Shown here one piece after another: positions 51,564 through 62,267 of a stretch of 64,000 nucleotides of DNA. Position numbers and translations under genes: made by a program. The stretch comes from Stenotrophomonas_A sp036566925. Its GTDB lineage: Bacteria; Pseudomonadota; Gammaproteobacteria; Xanthomonadales; Xanthomonadaceae. Position 1 is the stretch's first letter, and every line of letters begins with the position of its first letter. The notes under the pieces are model-generated. The model was not told where the DNA came from and searched no databases. It was given only the letters and a program-made list of their open reading frames with translations. The stretch spans positions 1-64,000 of the forward strand of contig DATCVI010000061.1 of assembly GCA_036566925.1 (NCBI GenBank), read 5' to 3'.

Positions 51564-52334
51564 TTATTTCGGCGCCAGGCGCACTGCGCCATCCAGGCGG
51601 ATGGTCTCGCCGTTGAGGTAGCGGTTGCGCAGGATGAAGGCCACGGTGTCGGCGAATTCGTCCGGCTGGCCCAGGCGCGATGGGAAGGGGATCGAGGCCG
51701 ACAAGGATTGCTGCACCGCTTCGCTCATGCCATCGACCATCGGCGTCCAGAAGATGCCGGGCGCAATGGTCATCACGCGGATGCCAAAGCGCGACAGTTC
51801 GCGCGCCATCGGCAGGGTCATGCCGACTACGCCGCCCTTGGACGCGGAATAGGCGGCCTGGCCGATCTGGCCCTCGAAGGCGGCGACGGAGGCGGTGTTG
51901 ACGATGACGCCGCGCTCGCCGTCGTCGCCGGCCGGGTTGTGCTGCATCAGGTCGGCGGCGGCCTTGGCGACGTTGAAGCTGCCCACCAGGTTGACCATCA
52001 CCGTGCCGCGGAAGGTCGCCAGCGGCATCGCCGCTTCCTTGCCGAGCACGCGCCCGGCGCCGAGGATGCCGGCGCAGTTCACCAGTACGTTGAGGCCGCC
52101 GAGGAAGCTGGCGGCGTCGGCGACGTTCGCCGCGACCTGCGCTTCGTCGGTGACATCGGTGCGGAAGTAGCGGGCATTGGGCGCACCCAGCGCTTCGATC
52201 GCCGCGGCTGCCTTGTCGTCGTTGACGTCGAACAGGGCCACGCGGCCGCCGTCGGCGACCAGGCGCTGGGCGACCGACAAGCCCAGGCCGGAGACGCCGC
52301 CGGTGACGATGGCGCGTACGGATTCGGAGTGCAT
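51564..52334 (-). CDS. SDR-family 3-hydroxyacyl-CoA dehydrogenase-like oxidoreductase
   Basis: 256 residues. The cofactor loop is VTGGVSGLGLSVA, the substrate-binding NCAGI is present, and the catalytic Tyr-Lys in AYSASKGGVVG. The profile (DVTDEAQVAA, APGIFWTPMVDGM) matches the HSD10/HSDH type acting on short 3-hydroxyacyl-CoAs, fitting its place behind leucine-catabolic genes. An ATG at 52355 is an alternative start. Confidence 0.85.
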   Translation of the reverse strand: MHSESVRAIVTGGVSGLGLSVAQRLVADGGRVALFDVNDDKAAAAIEALGAPNARYFRTDVTDEAQVAANVADAASFLGGLNVLVNCAGILGAGRVLGKEAAMPLATFRGTVMVNLVGSFNVAKAAADLMQHNPAGDDGERGVIVNTASVAAFEGQIGQAAYSASKGGVVGMTLPMARELSRFGIRVMTIAPGIFWTPMVDGMSEAVQQSLSASIPFPSRLGQPDEFADTVAFILRNRYLNGETIRLDGAVRLAPK

Positions 52335-52404
52335 GGACGATTTTCCGGGAAGCAAGAACGCGGAATTCTAGCCGAAAGGCCCGCCGCGGCCGTGTTGCGC
52401 AGCG

Positions 52405-54960
52405 TCAGGAGGTGAGCTGTGGCAGCTGCAGCTCTTCCAGGCGTCGGGCGAATTCGTCCGGCGGCAGGCCCGGCGCGAACAGGAAGCCCTGGCCCACCGG
52501 TACGCCGAGCTTGAGCAGGAACTGCCGCTGCGCCTCCGATTCCACCCCTTCGGCCACCAGGCCCAGGCCCAGGCTGCGGGCAATACCGCAGACCGCCTCG
52601 CACACGGCCACGTCCGAGCGGTTGCCGGGCACGCCTTCGACGAACAGCTGGCTCAACTTGAGGCCATGGATCGGCAGCCGCCGCAGGTAGTTCAAGGCGC
52701 TGTAGCCTTCGCCGAAATCGTCGATGGTCAGCACCACGCCCATGTCGCGCAGGTTGGCGAAGGTCTGCAGGGTCGAGGGTGCGTCTTCGATCAGCACGCG
52801 CTCGGTGAATTCCAACTCCAGCGCCGAGCCGGGCAGTTCGAACTCGGCCAGGGCTTCGCGCACCTGTTCGGCCAGGTCCTCGCCGACGAACTGGCGGTAG
52901 GAGACGTTGATCGCGACCCGCACAACGCCCAGGCCCTGGTCCAGCCACTCGCGCACCTGGCGGCAGGCTTCGCGCATCACCCAGCGGCCGATTCGCACGA
53001 TGTCGCCGGTGCTCTCGGCATGGCCGATGAACAGGTCCGGGCGCAGTTCGCCGAGTTGGTGGTTTTGCCAGCGGATCAGGGCTTCGGCGGCTACCACGCG
53101 GCCGTGCCGCAGGTCGACCTGGGGTTGGTAGACCAGGCGGAATTCCTCCTGGTCGGCGGCCTTGCGCAGTTGAGTTTCGATCTGCAGGCGGTCTTGCTGG
53201 GCGCGCGCCAGGTCCGGGCTGAACACCTGCCAGCCGTTGCGGGTGCGGCGCTTGCAGTCATACATGGCCATGTCCGCGTTCTGGATCAGCTGCTGCGGAC
53301 GGGTGCCGTCCTGCGGCGCGCGCGCGATGCCGATGCTGGCGGTGACGGAGAATTCGTCCTTGCCGAAGCGGAAGGCCGGGGCGAATTGCTGGGTGATCGC
53401 CTGCGCCAGCCGTTCGGGCTGGTCGGGCACGTCGCGGGTATCGCAGACCACCAGGAATTCGTCGCCGCCGAAGCGTGCGATCAGGCCCTCGGTGCCGACC
53501 GCGCGCGAAATCCGCTGGGTGGCCTCGATCAACAACTCGTCGCCGGCGTTGTGGCCGAGCACGTCGTTGATGGTCTTGAAGCGGTCCAGGTCGATGTACA
53601 GCACCGCCACCTTCGAGTGGGTGGGGTTGGACAGGCGCGCGCCGAGGTCGCTGAGCGCGGCGTCGCGGTTCATGATGCCGGTGAGGGGGTCGGTGCGCGC
53701 CTGGATCCGCAGCGTCTCCTCGGTCTGCTTGCGCTCGGTGATGTCCTGCAAGGTGCCGGCGATGCGGGTGGAGGCGAGGTCGCCGCTTTCGACCTCGCCG
53801 ATCATGCGGATCCAGAACGAATGGCCGTCGCCGCGCTGGCCTTGCAGTTCCAGCTCGAAGCCGGACTGACGCGCGACCGCGTCGATCAGCGCCGACTCCA
53901 GCCGTGCCTGGTCTTCGCCGCGCAGGCAGGCCAGCAACTGGGTCATGGTCTGCGGCGGTTCGGCCTGGCCGACAATGCGCACCGACTCTTCGGTGAGATA
54001 CAGGCGCTGCTGGCTGCGGTTCCATTCCCAGCCACCAATGTGCGCCAGCGATTGCGCGCGGTCGAAGATGGCGTTGTCGCGCTTGAGCTCGGTGATGTCC
54101 GAGAACAACGCAAAGGCGTGGTCGGGCTGGTCGCGGCCGCTGGAGAACACCGGCACCGAGGTCACCGAGATCCAGATCATGCGTCCGCGCGGGCGGTGAT
54201 ACAGGCCCATGGTGGTGCTGGCGATGATCTGGCCTTCGGCGAAGGCGCGGGTCATCGGCCATTGCTCGCGCGGCAGGTGGCGGCCGTGCTGGTCGACGAT
54301 GACCCAGTCGTCAGGCTGCAGCAGGTCTCCGAGCGCCTCGTTGCCGGCGATGCCGAGGATCCGGTGGGCGGCCGGGTTGGCCGAGACCACGCGGCGGTCG
54401 TGGTCGAACAGCACCACGCCCTTGTCGATGGATTCCATCAGCAGGCGGTAGCGCGATTCGGCCTGCCAGCGACCGCTGAGGTCGCGCGCGACCGCCACGA
54501 TGCAGGGCTTGCCGTCGAACTGGAAGCCGGCCGAATGCACTTCCACCGGGAAGCGGCTGCCATCGCCGCGCATGTTGGTGACTTCGATGACGTAGGTTTC
54601 GCCGCGCTTGAGGGTTTCCCACACCGGGTCGAGGTGGTCTCGCGGCAGGTCCGGGTTGAGGGTCTCGATCGGCTGGCCGACGATCGCTTCGCGCGGCCGT
54701 TGGTAGGCGCTGACCCCGGCCTTGTTGAGGTCGAGCACGATGCCGCTCTCGCTGAGGATGCTGACCGGGTCGGGGACCGCGTCGAACAGGGCGACGTAGC
54801 GCATGTGCGAGGAGTGCAGCGCCTGTGCGCACTCGTTTAGTAGTGGCGCGGCGGGATCGTCCGGGTGCGCGGCGAGGAAGCGCTCGATCTGCGCCAGCGT
54901 GTGTTCCGGCGTGCTGGCCGCGCCGGGCGTGCTGGCGGCCGGATCGGCGCCGGCAGTCAT
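52405..54960 (-). CDS. PAS-PAS-PAS-GGDEF-EAL c-di-GMP signalling protein
   Basis: 851-residue cytoplasmic protein. Three PAS-like domains (about 53-165, 170-295, 300-415) sense a ligand or redox state. The GGDEF domain has an intact RFGGDEF at 498-502 but no RxxD inhibitory site upstream. The EAL domain has EAL at 626-628, Asn685, Glu720, Asp747-Asp748, Lys768, Glu804 and Gln824, so all catalytic residues of active phosphodiesterases are present. It could therefore make or break c-di-GMP. Its ATG overlaps the stop of the HMG-CoA lyase gene, which is unusual company. Confidence 0.93.
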   Translation of the reverse strand: MTAGADPAASTPGAASTPEHTLAQIERFLAAHPDDPAAPLLNECAQALHSSHMRYVALFDAVPDPVSILSESGIVLDLNKAGVSAYQRPREAIVGQPIETLNPDLPRDHLDPVWETLKRGETYVIEVTNMRGDGSRFPVEVHSAGFQFDGKPCIVAVARDLSGRWQAESRYRLLMESIDKGVVLFDHDRRVVSANPAAHRILGIAGNEALGDLLQPDDWVIVDQHGRHLPREQWPMTRAFAEGQIIASTTMGLYHRPRGRMIWISVTSVPVFSSGRDQPDHAFALFSDITELKRDNAIFDRAQSLAHIGGWEWNRSQQRLYLTEESVRIVGQAEPPQTMTQLLACLRGEDQARLESALIDAVARQSGFELELQGQRGDGHSFWIRMIGEVESGDLASTRIAGTLQDITERKQTEETLRIQARTDPLTGIMNRDAALSDLGARLSNPTHSKVAVLYIDLDRFKTINDVLGHNAGDELLIEATQRISRAVGTEGLIARFGGDEFLVVCDTRDVPDQPERLAQAITQQFAPAFRFGKDEFSVTASIGIARAPQDGTRPQQLIQNADMAMYDCKRRTRNGWQVFSPDLARAQQDRLQIETQLRKAADQEEFRLVYQPQVDLRHGRVVAAEALIRWQNHQLGELRPDLFIGHAESTGDIVRIGRWVMREACRQVREWLDQGLGVVRVAINVSYRQFVGEDLAEQVREALAEFELPGSALELEFTERVLIEDAPSTLQTFANLRDMGVVLTIDDFGEGYSALNYLRRLPIHGLKLSQLFVEGVPGNRSDVAVCEAVCGIARSLGLGLVAEGVESEAQRQFLLKLGVPVGQGFLFAPGLPPDEFARRLEELQLPQLTS

Positions 54961-55850
54961 GAGGCCGCCAGTGCGCGGCCGGCCTTGCTGCCGGTCTCGC
55001 GGCCGAGCAGGCCGGCCAGCCAGCGGCCGGTGGCCGCCAGTGCCTGCAGGTCGATGCCGGTGTCGATGCCCATGCCGTGGAGCATATACACCACATCCTC
55101 GCTGGCGACATTGCCGCTGGCGCCGCGCGCATAGGGACAGCCGCCGGCACCGGAGACGGCACTGTCGACCACCCGCACGCCTTGCTCCAGGCAGGCGGCG
55201 ATATTGGCCAGGGCCTGGCCGTAGGTGTCGTGGAAGTGCACGGCCAGCGCGGCCATCGGTACCTCGCCGGCAACCGCGGCCAGCATCCGCCGCGCCTGGC
55301 TCGGGGTGCCGACGCCGATGGTGTCGCCGAGCGAGATTTCGTAGCAGCCCAGCGTGTGCAGCCGGCGCGCCACGTCCACCACCGCCGCCACCGGCACCTG
55401 GCCCTGGTAGGGACAGCCGAGCACGGTGGACACGTAGCCGCGCACCTTGATGCCCTCCTGCGCGGCGCGCGCCAGAATCGGCCGGAAGCGCTCGATCGAT
55501 TCATCGATGCCGGCATTGGTATTGGCGCGGTTGAAGGCTTCCGATGCGGCCGTGAACACCGCCACCTCGCTTACCCCGGCGGCCAATGCGCGCTCGTAGC
55601 CTTGTTCGTTGGGCACCAGCACCGGATAGGCGACGCCGGGGCGGCGCTGGATGCCGGCAAAGACCTCGGCCGCGTCGGCCAGCTGCGGCACCCAGCGCGG
55701 GCTGACGAAACTGGTGGCCTCGATGGTGCGCAGGCCGGTCGCCGACAGCCGGTCGACCAGCGCGATCTTGTCGGCGGTGGCGACCTGGGTCTTCTCGTTC
55801 TGCAGGCCATCGCGCGGCCCGACTTCGACCACGCGCACGAAATCGCTCAT
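54957..55850 (-). CDS. liuE: Hydroxymethylglutaryl-CoA lyase
   Basis: Last step of leucine degradation, cleaving HMG-CoA to acetoacetate and acetyl-CoA. 297 residues, TIM barrel with EVGPRDGLQNEK, metal ligands in HFHDTYGQA, and the signature SGAGGCPYARGASGNVASED with the active-site cysteine. Sits 53 bases after the VOC gene; the downstream GGDEF-EAL gene starts in its stop codon. Confidence 0.95.
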   Translation of the reverse strand: MSDFVRVVEVGPRDGLQNEKTQVATADKIALVDRLSATGLRTIEATSFVSPRWVPQLADAAEVFAGIQRRPGVAYPVLVPNEQGYERALAAGVSEVAVFTAASEAFNRANTNAGIDESIERFRPILARAAQEGIKVRGYVSTVLGCPYQGQVPVAAVVDVARRLHTLGCYEISLGDTIGVGTPSQARRMLAAVAGEVPMAALAVHFHDTYGQALANIAACLEQGVRVVDSAVSGAGGCPYARGASGNVASEDVVYMLHGMGIDTGIDLQALAATGRWLAGLLGRETGSKAGRALAAS

Positions 55851-55903
55851 TGCCTGTGTCCTTTTCGCGCGGCCGCGCCGCGGTTCCGTTCTGCGCCTTG
55901 CAG

Positions 55904-56284
55904 CTAGGGATGATGGCAGACCGCTTCGACGTTGTTGCCATCCGGGTCGAGCACGAACGCCCCATAGTAATGCGGGTGGTAATGCGGGCGCGGGCCGGGA
56001 GCGCCATTGTCGCGCCCGCCGGCGGCCAGGGCGGCGCGGTGGAACGCGTCCACCTGGGCACGGTCACTGGCGGCGAAAGCAACGTGGCAGGCGGCGCCGG
56101 CCTGTGGTTGCGAACCGATCCAGAAGAACGGGCGGTCCTTGCCGAAGCCGGCGTGATCGCCCGCGCCGCTCTGTTCGTGGCTGACCTCCATCACTACGTC
56201 CAGGCCCAGGGGCGCCAGGGCGGCGCGATAGAAGGCCAGGCTGGCGGCGAAATCGCCGCAGCGCACACCGACATGGTCGAGCAT
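55904..56284 (-). CDS. VOC-family (glyoxalase-like) protein
   Basis: 126 residues with two beta-alpha-beta-beta-beta modules. Metal-ligand candidates are His in LDHVGVR, His in CHVAFAA and Glu in NNVEAVCHH. Small VOC proteins include dioxygenases, isomerases and resistance proteins; the substrate here is unknown. It abuts the liuC stop directly, so it is co-transcribed with the leucine genes. Confidence 0.82.
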   Translation of the reverse strand: MLDHVGVRCGDFAASLAFYRAALAPLGLDVVMEVSHEQSGAGDHAGFGKDRPFFWIGSQPQAGAACHVAFAASDRAQVDAFHRAALAAGGRDNGAPGPRPHYHPHYYGAFVLDPDGNNVEAVCHHP

Positions 56285-57082
56285 TCAATTCTCCTTGGCA
56301 GGCACCCAGGACGCAGTGCGTTTTTCCAGGAATGCCGACAAGCCCTCCTGGCCCTCGGCCGAGACTCGCAGGCGGGCGATCAAGGCGGCGTTGTCGCGGT
56401 CCAGGCGGTCGCGGTCGTGGATGGCGGCGACATCGCGTACCAGTATCTTGGCGGCGGCGGCCGCCCGCGGGCCGGCGGCGAGCAGCAGGCCGACCTGGCG
56501 CTCGACCGCCGCGTCCAGCGCGTCGGCCGCCACTACTTCGTGCAGCAGGCCGATGGCGTGGGCGGTGGCCGCGTCGAAGGTTTCGGCGCTGGCGAACCAG
56601 CGCCGCGCCTGGCGCGCGCCGATGGCTGCGATGACATACGGCGAGATCACTGCCGGCAAAAGCCCGAGGCGGCTTTCGGTCAGGCCGAAGCGCGCCTGCT
56701 CGCTGCCGATGGCGATATCGCAGCAGGCGACCAGGCCGACGCCGCCGCCGTAGGCCGCGCCGTGGACGCGGGCCAGGGTGGGGCGCGGTAATTCGTCCAG
56801 CGTGCGCATCAGGCGGGCGAGGGCTTCGGCATCGCGGCGGTTGTCGGCCTCGCTGGCCGCGGCCATGCCGCGCATCCAGTGCAGGTCGGCGCCAGCGGAA
56901 AAGGAAGCGCCGGCGCCGGCCAGGACCACTACGCGCACCGCCGGATCGCGCCCGGCCTGTTCGAGCGCCTCGGTCAGCTCGGCGATCAGGTGCGCATCGA
57001 AAGCATTGTGCAAGGCCGGGCGCTGCAGCTGCAGCGTGCGCACGCCGGCGCGGTCCTCGATCGACAGTACCGCCATGTCCAT
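56285..57082 (-). CDS. liuC: Enoyl-CoA hydratase, probable methylglutaconyl-CoA hydratase
   Basis: 265-residue crotonase-fold protein. The oxyanion segments are AGAGASFSAGADL and VHGAAYGGGVGLVACCDI, and the following ESRLGLLPAVIS is typical. With HMG-CoA lyase two genes downstream, hydration of 3-methylglutaconyl-CoA (LiuC) is the likely reaction. ATG at 57076 is an alternative start. The carboxylase and dehydrogenase genes of the pathway are not seen in the window. Confidence 0.85.
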   Translation of the reverse strand: MDMAVLSIEDRAGVRTLQLQRPALHNAFDAHLIAELTEALEQAGRDPAVRVVVLAGAGASFSAGADLHWMRGMAAASEADNRRDAEALARLMRTLDELPRPTLARVHGAAYGGGVGLVACCDIAIGSEQARFGLTESRLGLLPAVISPYVIAAIGARQARRWFASAETFDAATAHAIGLLHEVVAADALDAAVERQVGLLLAAGPRAAAAAKILVRDVAAIHDRDRLDRDNAALIARLRVSAEGQEGLSAFLEKRTASWVPAKEN

Positions 57083-57139
57083 AAACCCGCGCACCCGCAA
57101 ATCGTTGTCGGCATCATAACTAGCCGAGCGCGCCAGGCC

Positions 57140-57181
57140 TTGACGCAGCGCGGCGCGTGTTACAATTGAGAACCATTCCTA
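57140..57181 (+). promoter_or_regulatory. feoAB promoter with Fur-like site
   Basis: TTGACG at 57140-57145 and an extended -10, TG-T-TACAAT (57158-57166), spaced 15 bases. A 19-base segment ACAATTGAGAACCATTCCT at 57163-57181 partly matches the Fur box and would cover the -10 and transcription start. Iron repression of feoAB is well known in the group; the site score is moderate. Confidence 0.5.
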
Positions 57182-57198
57182 TCCTGCCAGGGCGTTCT

Positions 57199-57443
57199 GT
57201 GACGCTGTCCGATATGCCGCTGCATCAGCCCGCCATCGTCGAGTCCGTGCAAGATCGCCATGACAACGACACCATCTCGCGGCGCCTGCGCGAGCTCGGC
57301 TTTGTCGCCGGCGAGGAAGTGACGGTGGTGGCGACCGGGCCGTTCGGGCGCGAACCGCTGCTGGTGCAGGTCGGCTACACCCGCTTTGCGCTGCGCCGCA
57401 CCGAAGCGGCACGGGTGCAGGTGCGGGCGCTGGAGCAGGCCGC

Positions 57444-57447
<4 letters not shown>
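57199..57447 (+). CDS. feoA: Ferrous iron transport protein A
   Basis: 82 residues, SH3-like small cytoplasmic protein required for FeoB function. GTG at 57199 with AGGG 57189-57192 is preferred because the earlier frame runs into the predicted promoter; ATG 57214 is possible. Recognised by RRLRELGFVAGEEVTVVATGPFGREPLLVQVG and the RRTEAARVQV end. ATG of feoB overlaps its stop. Confidence 0.9.
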
Positions 57448-59303
<1,856 letters not shown>

Positions 59304-59306
59304 GCC

Positions 59307-59552
59307 ATGGCGCTTTGGTTGCAATATTTCATCGTCGCGCTGGCGGTGCTGGTGAGCGCCGGGGTGGTGTGGAAGAAACAATTCCCGACCAGTTGGCGGC
59401 GCAGCTTGAGCGCCTTGGCGCTGGCGTTGCTGCGGCGGCGTTCGCTGACCGCGCAGCGCCTGGGGCGCCGGCTGGCGCCGAGCGGCAGCGCCGCCAGCGC
59501 CGCCTGTGGCGGCTGCGACAACTGCGGTCCGACGCCCACCAAGCGGCGTTGA
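59307..59552 (+). CDS. Small membrane protein with C-terminal CxxCxxC motif, feo operon
   Basis: 81 residues: one hydrophobic helix (about 5-23), a basic middle segment, and a C-terminus with ACGGCDNCG, three cysteines spaced CxxCxxC. Resembles DUF6587 or the Cys-rich proteins often found after feoB; it may replace FeoC or help deliver iron at the membrane. Starts four bases after feoB. Confidence 0.75.
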   Translation: MALWLQYFIVALAVLVSAGVVWKKQFPTSWRRSLSALALALLRRRSLTAQRLGRRLAPSGSAASAACGGCDNCGPTPTKRR

Positions 59553-59563
59553 CCAGCGCTCCC

Positions 59564-59590
59564 TGTAGGAGGGGCTTCAGCCCCGAGCTT
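59564..59590. repeat. GTAGGAG REP-like half repeat
   Basis: TGTAGGAGGGGCTTCAGCCCCGAGCTT with a perfect GGGGCT/AGCCCC hairpin (59571-59584), the same type as the 45415 element. It lies between the convergent feo operon and an SDR gene, and may serve as transcript end signal. Confidence 0.65.
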
Positions 59591-59602
59591 TAGCAACCGC
59601 GT

Positions 59603-60364
59603 TCAATCCCGCACCAGCCCCCCATCCACCACCAGGTTCTGCCCGGTGACCGCGCGCGACCACGGCGAGGCGAAGAACAGCACCGCATCGGCGAACTCCG
59701 CCGGCGTGGTCACGCTGCGCAGCGGCGTGGCGGCGGCGATGTAGTCGAACACCGCTTCGGGCGTGGCGGCGCTGGCATCGGTGGTTCGCAGCAGTCCGCC
59801 GGAGACCATGTTCACGGTAATGCCGTCCGGCCCCAGGTCGCCCGCCAGCGTGCGCGTCAGCGACAGCAGCGCGGCTTTGGCGGCGGTGTAGTCGTGGTAG
59901 GGCACCACCGGGTTCTGGAACAGGTTGGTGCCGATGTTGACCACGCGGCCGAAGCGCTGCGCGCGCATCCCTGGCAATGCTGCTTGCACGGTATTGAGCG
60001 CGCCACGCACGCTGCCTTCGAACTGCGCGGCGAAATCGGCCCAGCCGATGGTGTCCGGACGCGCGCGGGCATCGCCGTTGAAGGAGAAATCGGCCAGCGC
60101 GTTGTTGATCACGGTGGTTACGGTGCGGCCGAAATGCGCCTGGGCCTGGGCGAGCAGAGAAGCGGTGGCGGTCGGGTCGGTCACGTCGGCCTGCACGGCA
60201 AGGACGCGCGGGCCGAGTTCGGCGGCCAGCGCTTCGGCGGCCTCACGGCTGCGGCGGTAATTGATCACGACCTGCGCGCCCTCGCGCGCGAAAGCACGCA
60301 CCAGCGACTGGCCCAGGCCGCGGCCGCCGCCGCTGACGAGCACGAGTTGTTCGGAAATCTGCAT
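59603..60364 (-). CDS. SDR-family 3-oxoacyl-ACP reductase-like protein
   Basis: 253 residues from ATG 60364 preceded by GGAGG. The cofactor loop is VSGGGRGLGQSLV, INNALAD replaces the usual NNAG, and the active-site Tyr-Lys is in HDYTAAKAALLS. Closest pattern is FabG-like reductases (VNMVSGGLLRTTDAS, C-terminal TGQNLVVDGG). The substrate is not predictable; the unusual NNALA form suggests a specialised branch. Confidence 0.85.
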   Translation of the reverse strand: MQISEQLVLVSGGGRGLGQSLVRAFAREGAQVVINYRRSREAAEALAAELGPRVLAVQADVTDPTATASLLAQAQAHFGRTVTTVINNALADFSFNGDARARPDTIGWADFAAQFEGSVRGALNTVQAALPGMRAQRFGRVVNIGTNLFQNPVVPYHDYTAAKAALLSLTRTLAGDLGPDGITVNMVSGGLLRTTDASAATPEAVFDYIAAATPLRSVTTPAEFADAVLFFASPWSRAVTGQNLVVDGGLVRD

Positions 60365-60480
60365 GGAGCCTCCAGGAGTGGCCATAGCATAGAAGCTTCG
60401 ATCGCGGTCGTGGCAAAGGCCAGTCCGCCCCGCCTAAGATGGCGGCAGGCCGCAGGAGGCGGCATGACAGGGGCGGAAGC

Positions 60481-60981
60481 ATGCGATTGCTGTGGATAGT
60501 GGCGTTCTTCGGCGTTATCGCCGGCGTCTACCAGTGGGGCGGCAACACGCTCGACGAGGACCAGGTCCGGGCGTTCTACGAACAGGCCGAACAAGCCCTG
60601 GCCGAACAGGACGACAAGACGCTGTGCGCGATGCTGGCGCCGGAGTTCGAGCAGGTCACCCTGTATCGCGCCGACAACGACCAGGCGCGCAAGGTGATCG
60701 ATCGCGAGAAGTACTGCCATGACTTGCAGCAGACGATGGCGCAGATGCGGCGCATCCGCGAAATGACCGGTGGCGAGGTGCCGATCGAGCACGAGCAGAC
60801 CATTACCCGGATCACGATCGCCGACGACAAGCACTCGGCCGAGGTGGAAACGCGCTCGACCGTCGCCGCCCCCGGCATGCGCATGACCGCGCGCACGCGC
60901 GACACGGTGGTGCGCGAACGCTGGCGCATGTCGGTCCGGCGCAGCGAAGGCACCACCTTCATCGGGCCGGCGCCACGCTAG
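60481..60981 (+). CDS. Hypothetical exported protein
   Basis: 166 residues from ATG 60481, with GGGGCGGAAG upstream. An N-terminal hydrophobic anchor (LLWIVAFFGVIAGVY) is followed by a domain with LDEDQVRAFYEQAEQALAEQDDKTLCAMLAPEF, a pattern reminiscent of NTF2-like/SnoaL small folds. The C-terminus is basic and ends FIGPAPR. Not assigned to a family with certainty. Divergent from the SDR gene. Confidence 0.72.
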   Translation: MRLLWIVAFFGVIAGVYQWGGNTLDEDQVRAFYEQAEQALAEQDDKTLCAMLAPEFEQVTLYRADNDQARKVIDREKYCHDLQQTMAQMRRIREMTGGEVPIEHEQTITRITIADDKHSAEVETRSTVAAPGMRMTARTRDTVVRERWRMSVRRSEGTTFIGPAPR

Positions 60982-61033
60982 CCGCGCTGCAGCGCACAGT
61001 GGCGTGCGCGCCGGGAGCGGCTATGCTGGTTTG

Positions 61034-62236
61034 ATGGACAAACCCTTCGCCATTTCCCGCCGCGCCCAGGCGCTGACCAGCTCGGCCATCCGCGAGATCC
61101 TCAAGGTCACCGAACGACCGGAGGTCATTTCTTTTGCAGGCGGGCTCCCGTCGCCGGCCACCTTTCCGGTCGAACGCATACGCCAGGCCAGCGAGCGCGT
61201 GTTGCAGGAGTCACCGCAGGCGGCGCTGCAATACGGGCCAACCGAGGGCTACCTGCCGTTGCGCGAGTGGGTGGCGGCGCACGTGAGCCGCCCGGGCGCA
61301 CGCATCGATCCGGCGCAAGTACTGATCACCACCGGCTCGCAGCAGGCACTGGACCTGGTGGCCAAGGTGTTCATCGACGAGGGCAGCAAGGTGCTGGTGG
61401 AGACGCCGAGCTACCTTGGCGCCTTGCAGGCCTTCTCGTTGTTCGCGCCGGCGTTCTCGCCGCTGCCTTCTGACGAGGCCGGGATTGCGGTCGAGATGCT
61501 GGACCCGGCGCAGCTGCACGGCGCGCGCTTCCTCTATTGCCTGCCGAACTTCCAGAACCCGACCGGGCGGCGGCTGCCGCTGGCGCGCCGGCAGGCGCTG
61601 GTGGCGATGGCAGCGGCCGCCGGGGTGCCGATCGTCGAGGACGATCCCTACGGCGAGCTCGGCTATGCCGGTGAGCCGTTGCCGAGCCTGCTGTCGATGA
61701 ATCCGGCAGGTGTGGTGTACCTGGGCTCGTTTTCCAAGGTGCTCTCGCCCGGGTTGCGGCTCGGTTACGTGGTCGCACCGGTGGCGCTGCACGCCAAGCT
61801 GGTGCAGGCCAAGCAGGCCGCGGACCTGCACACGCCTTCGTTCAACCAGCGCATCGTCCACGAAGTGCTGCGCGATGGTTTCCTCGCCGAGCACGTACCG
61901 CTGATTCGCGAACGCTATGCCAGGCAGTGCGCGCTCATGCTTGACGCCATGGCGCGTCACTTCCCGAGCCAGGTGCGCTGGAACCAGCCCGAAGGCGGGA
62001 TGTTCCTGTGGGTGACCCTGCCCACGGGTATCGATAGCCAGGCCCTGCTGCAGGCGGCCATCGCCCGCAACGTGGCGTTCGTGCCCGGGGCCCCGTTCTT
62101 CGCCGCCGAACCACAGCACAACACGCTGCGGCTTTCTTTCGTGACAGTCTCGCCCGAGCAGATCGAACGCGGCATCGGCGTGCTCGGGCAATTGCTGCAC
62201 GAATCGGTGCGATCCCTCGCCGGGCAGGCCGCATAA
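61034..62236 (+). CDS. PLP-dependent aminotransferase (LysN/2-aminoadipate type)
   Basis: 400-residue fold type I aminotransferase of the class I/II group related to MocR C-terminal domains and Thermus LysN. Landmarks are ISFAGGLPSP, ITTGSQQALDL, YCLPNFQNPTG, EDDPYGEL, the PLP lysine in LGSFSKVLSPGLRLGY and the substrate Arg near RLSFVTV. Could act on aminoadipate, branched-chain or aromatic acids; context gives no decision, though dapB is close. Start at 61034; ATG follows a weak site. Confidence 0.87.
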   Translation: MDKPFAISRRAQALTSSAIREILKVTERPEVISFAGGLPSPATFPVERIRQASERVLQESPQAALQYGPTEGYLPLREWVAAHVSRPGARIDPAQVLITTGSQQALDLVAKVFIDEGSKVLVETPSYLGALQAFSLFAPAFSPLPSDEAGIAVEMLDPAQLHGARFLYCLPNFQNPTGRRLPLARRQALVAMAAAAGVPIVEDDPYGELGYAGEPLPSLLSMNPAGVVYLGSFSKVLSPGLRLGYVVAPVALHAKLVQAKQAADLHTPSFNQRIVHEVLRDGFLAEHVPLIRERYARQCALMLDAMARHFPSQVRWNQPEGGMFLWVTLPTGIDSQALLQAAIARNVAFVPGAPFFAAEPQHNTLRLSFVTVSPEQIERGIGVLGQLLHESVRSLAGQAA

Positions 62237-62267
62237 TCGGCGCCAGGACGTCGTGGCGGGGTAGCGC

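Noticed and set aside
57157..57198. N-terminal extension of feoA to GTG 57157
   Set aside because: It would start within the predicted -10 box; the extra residues are not part of the FeoA fold and GTG 57199 has a ribosome binding site.
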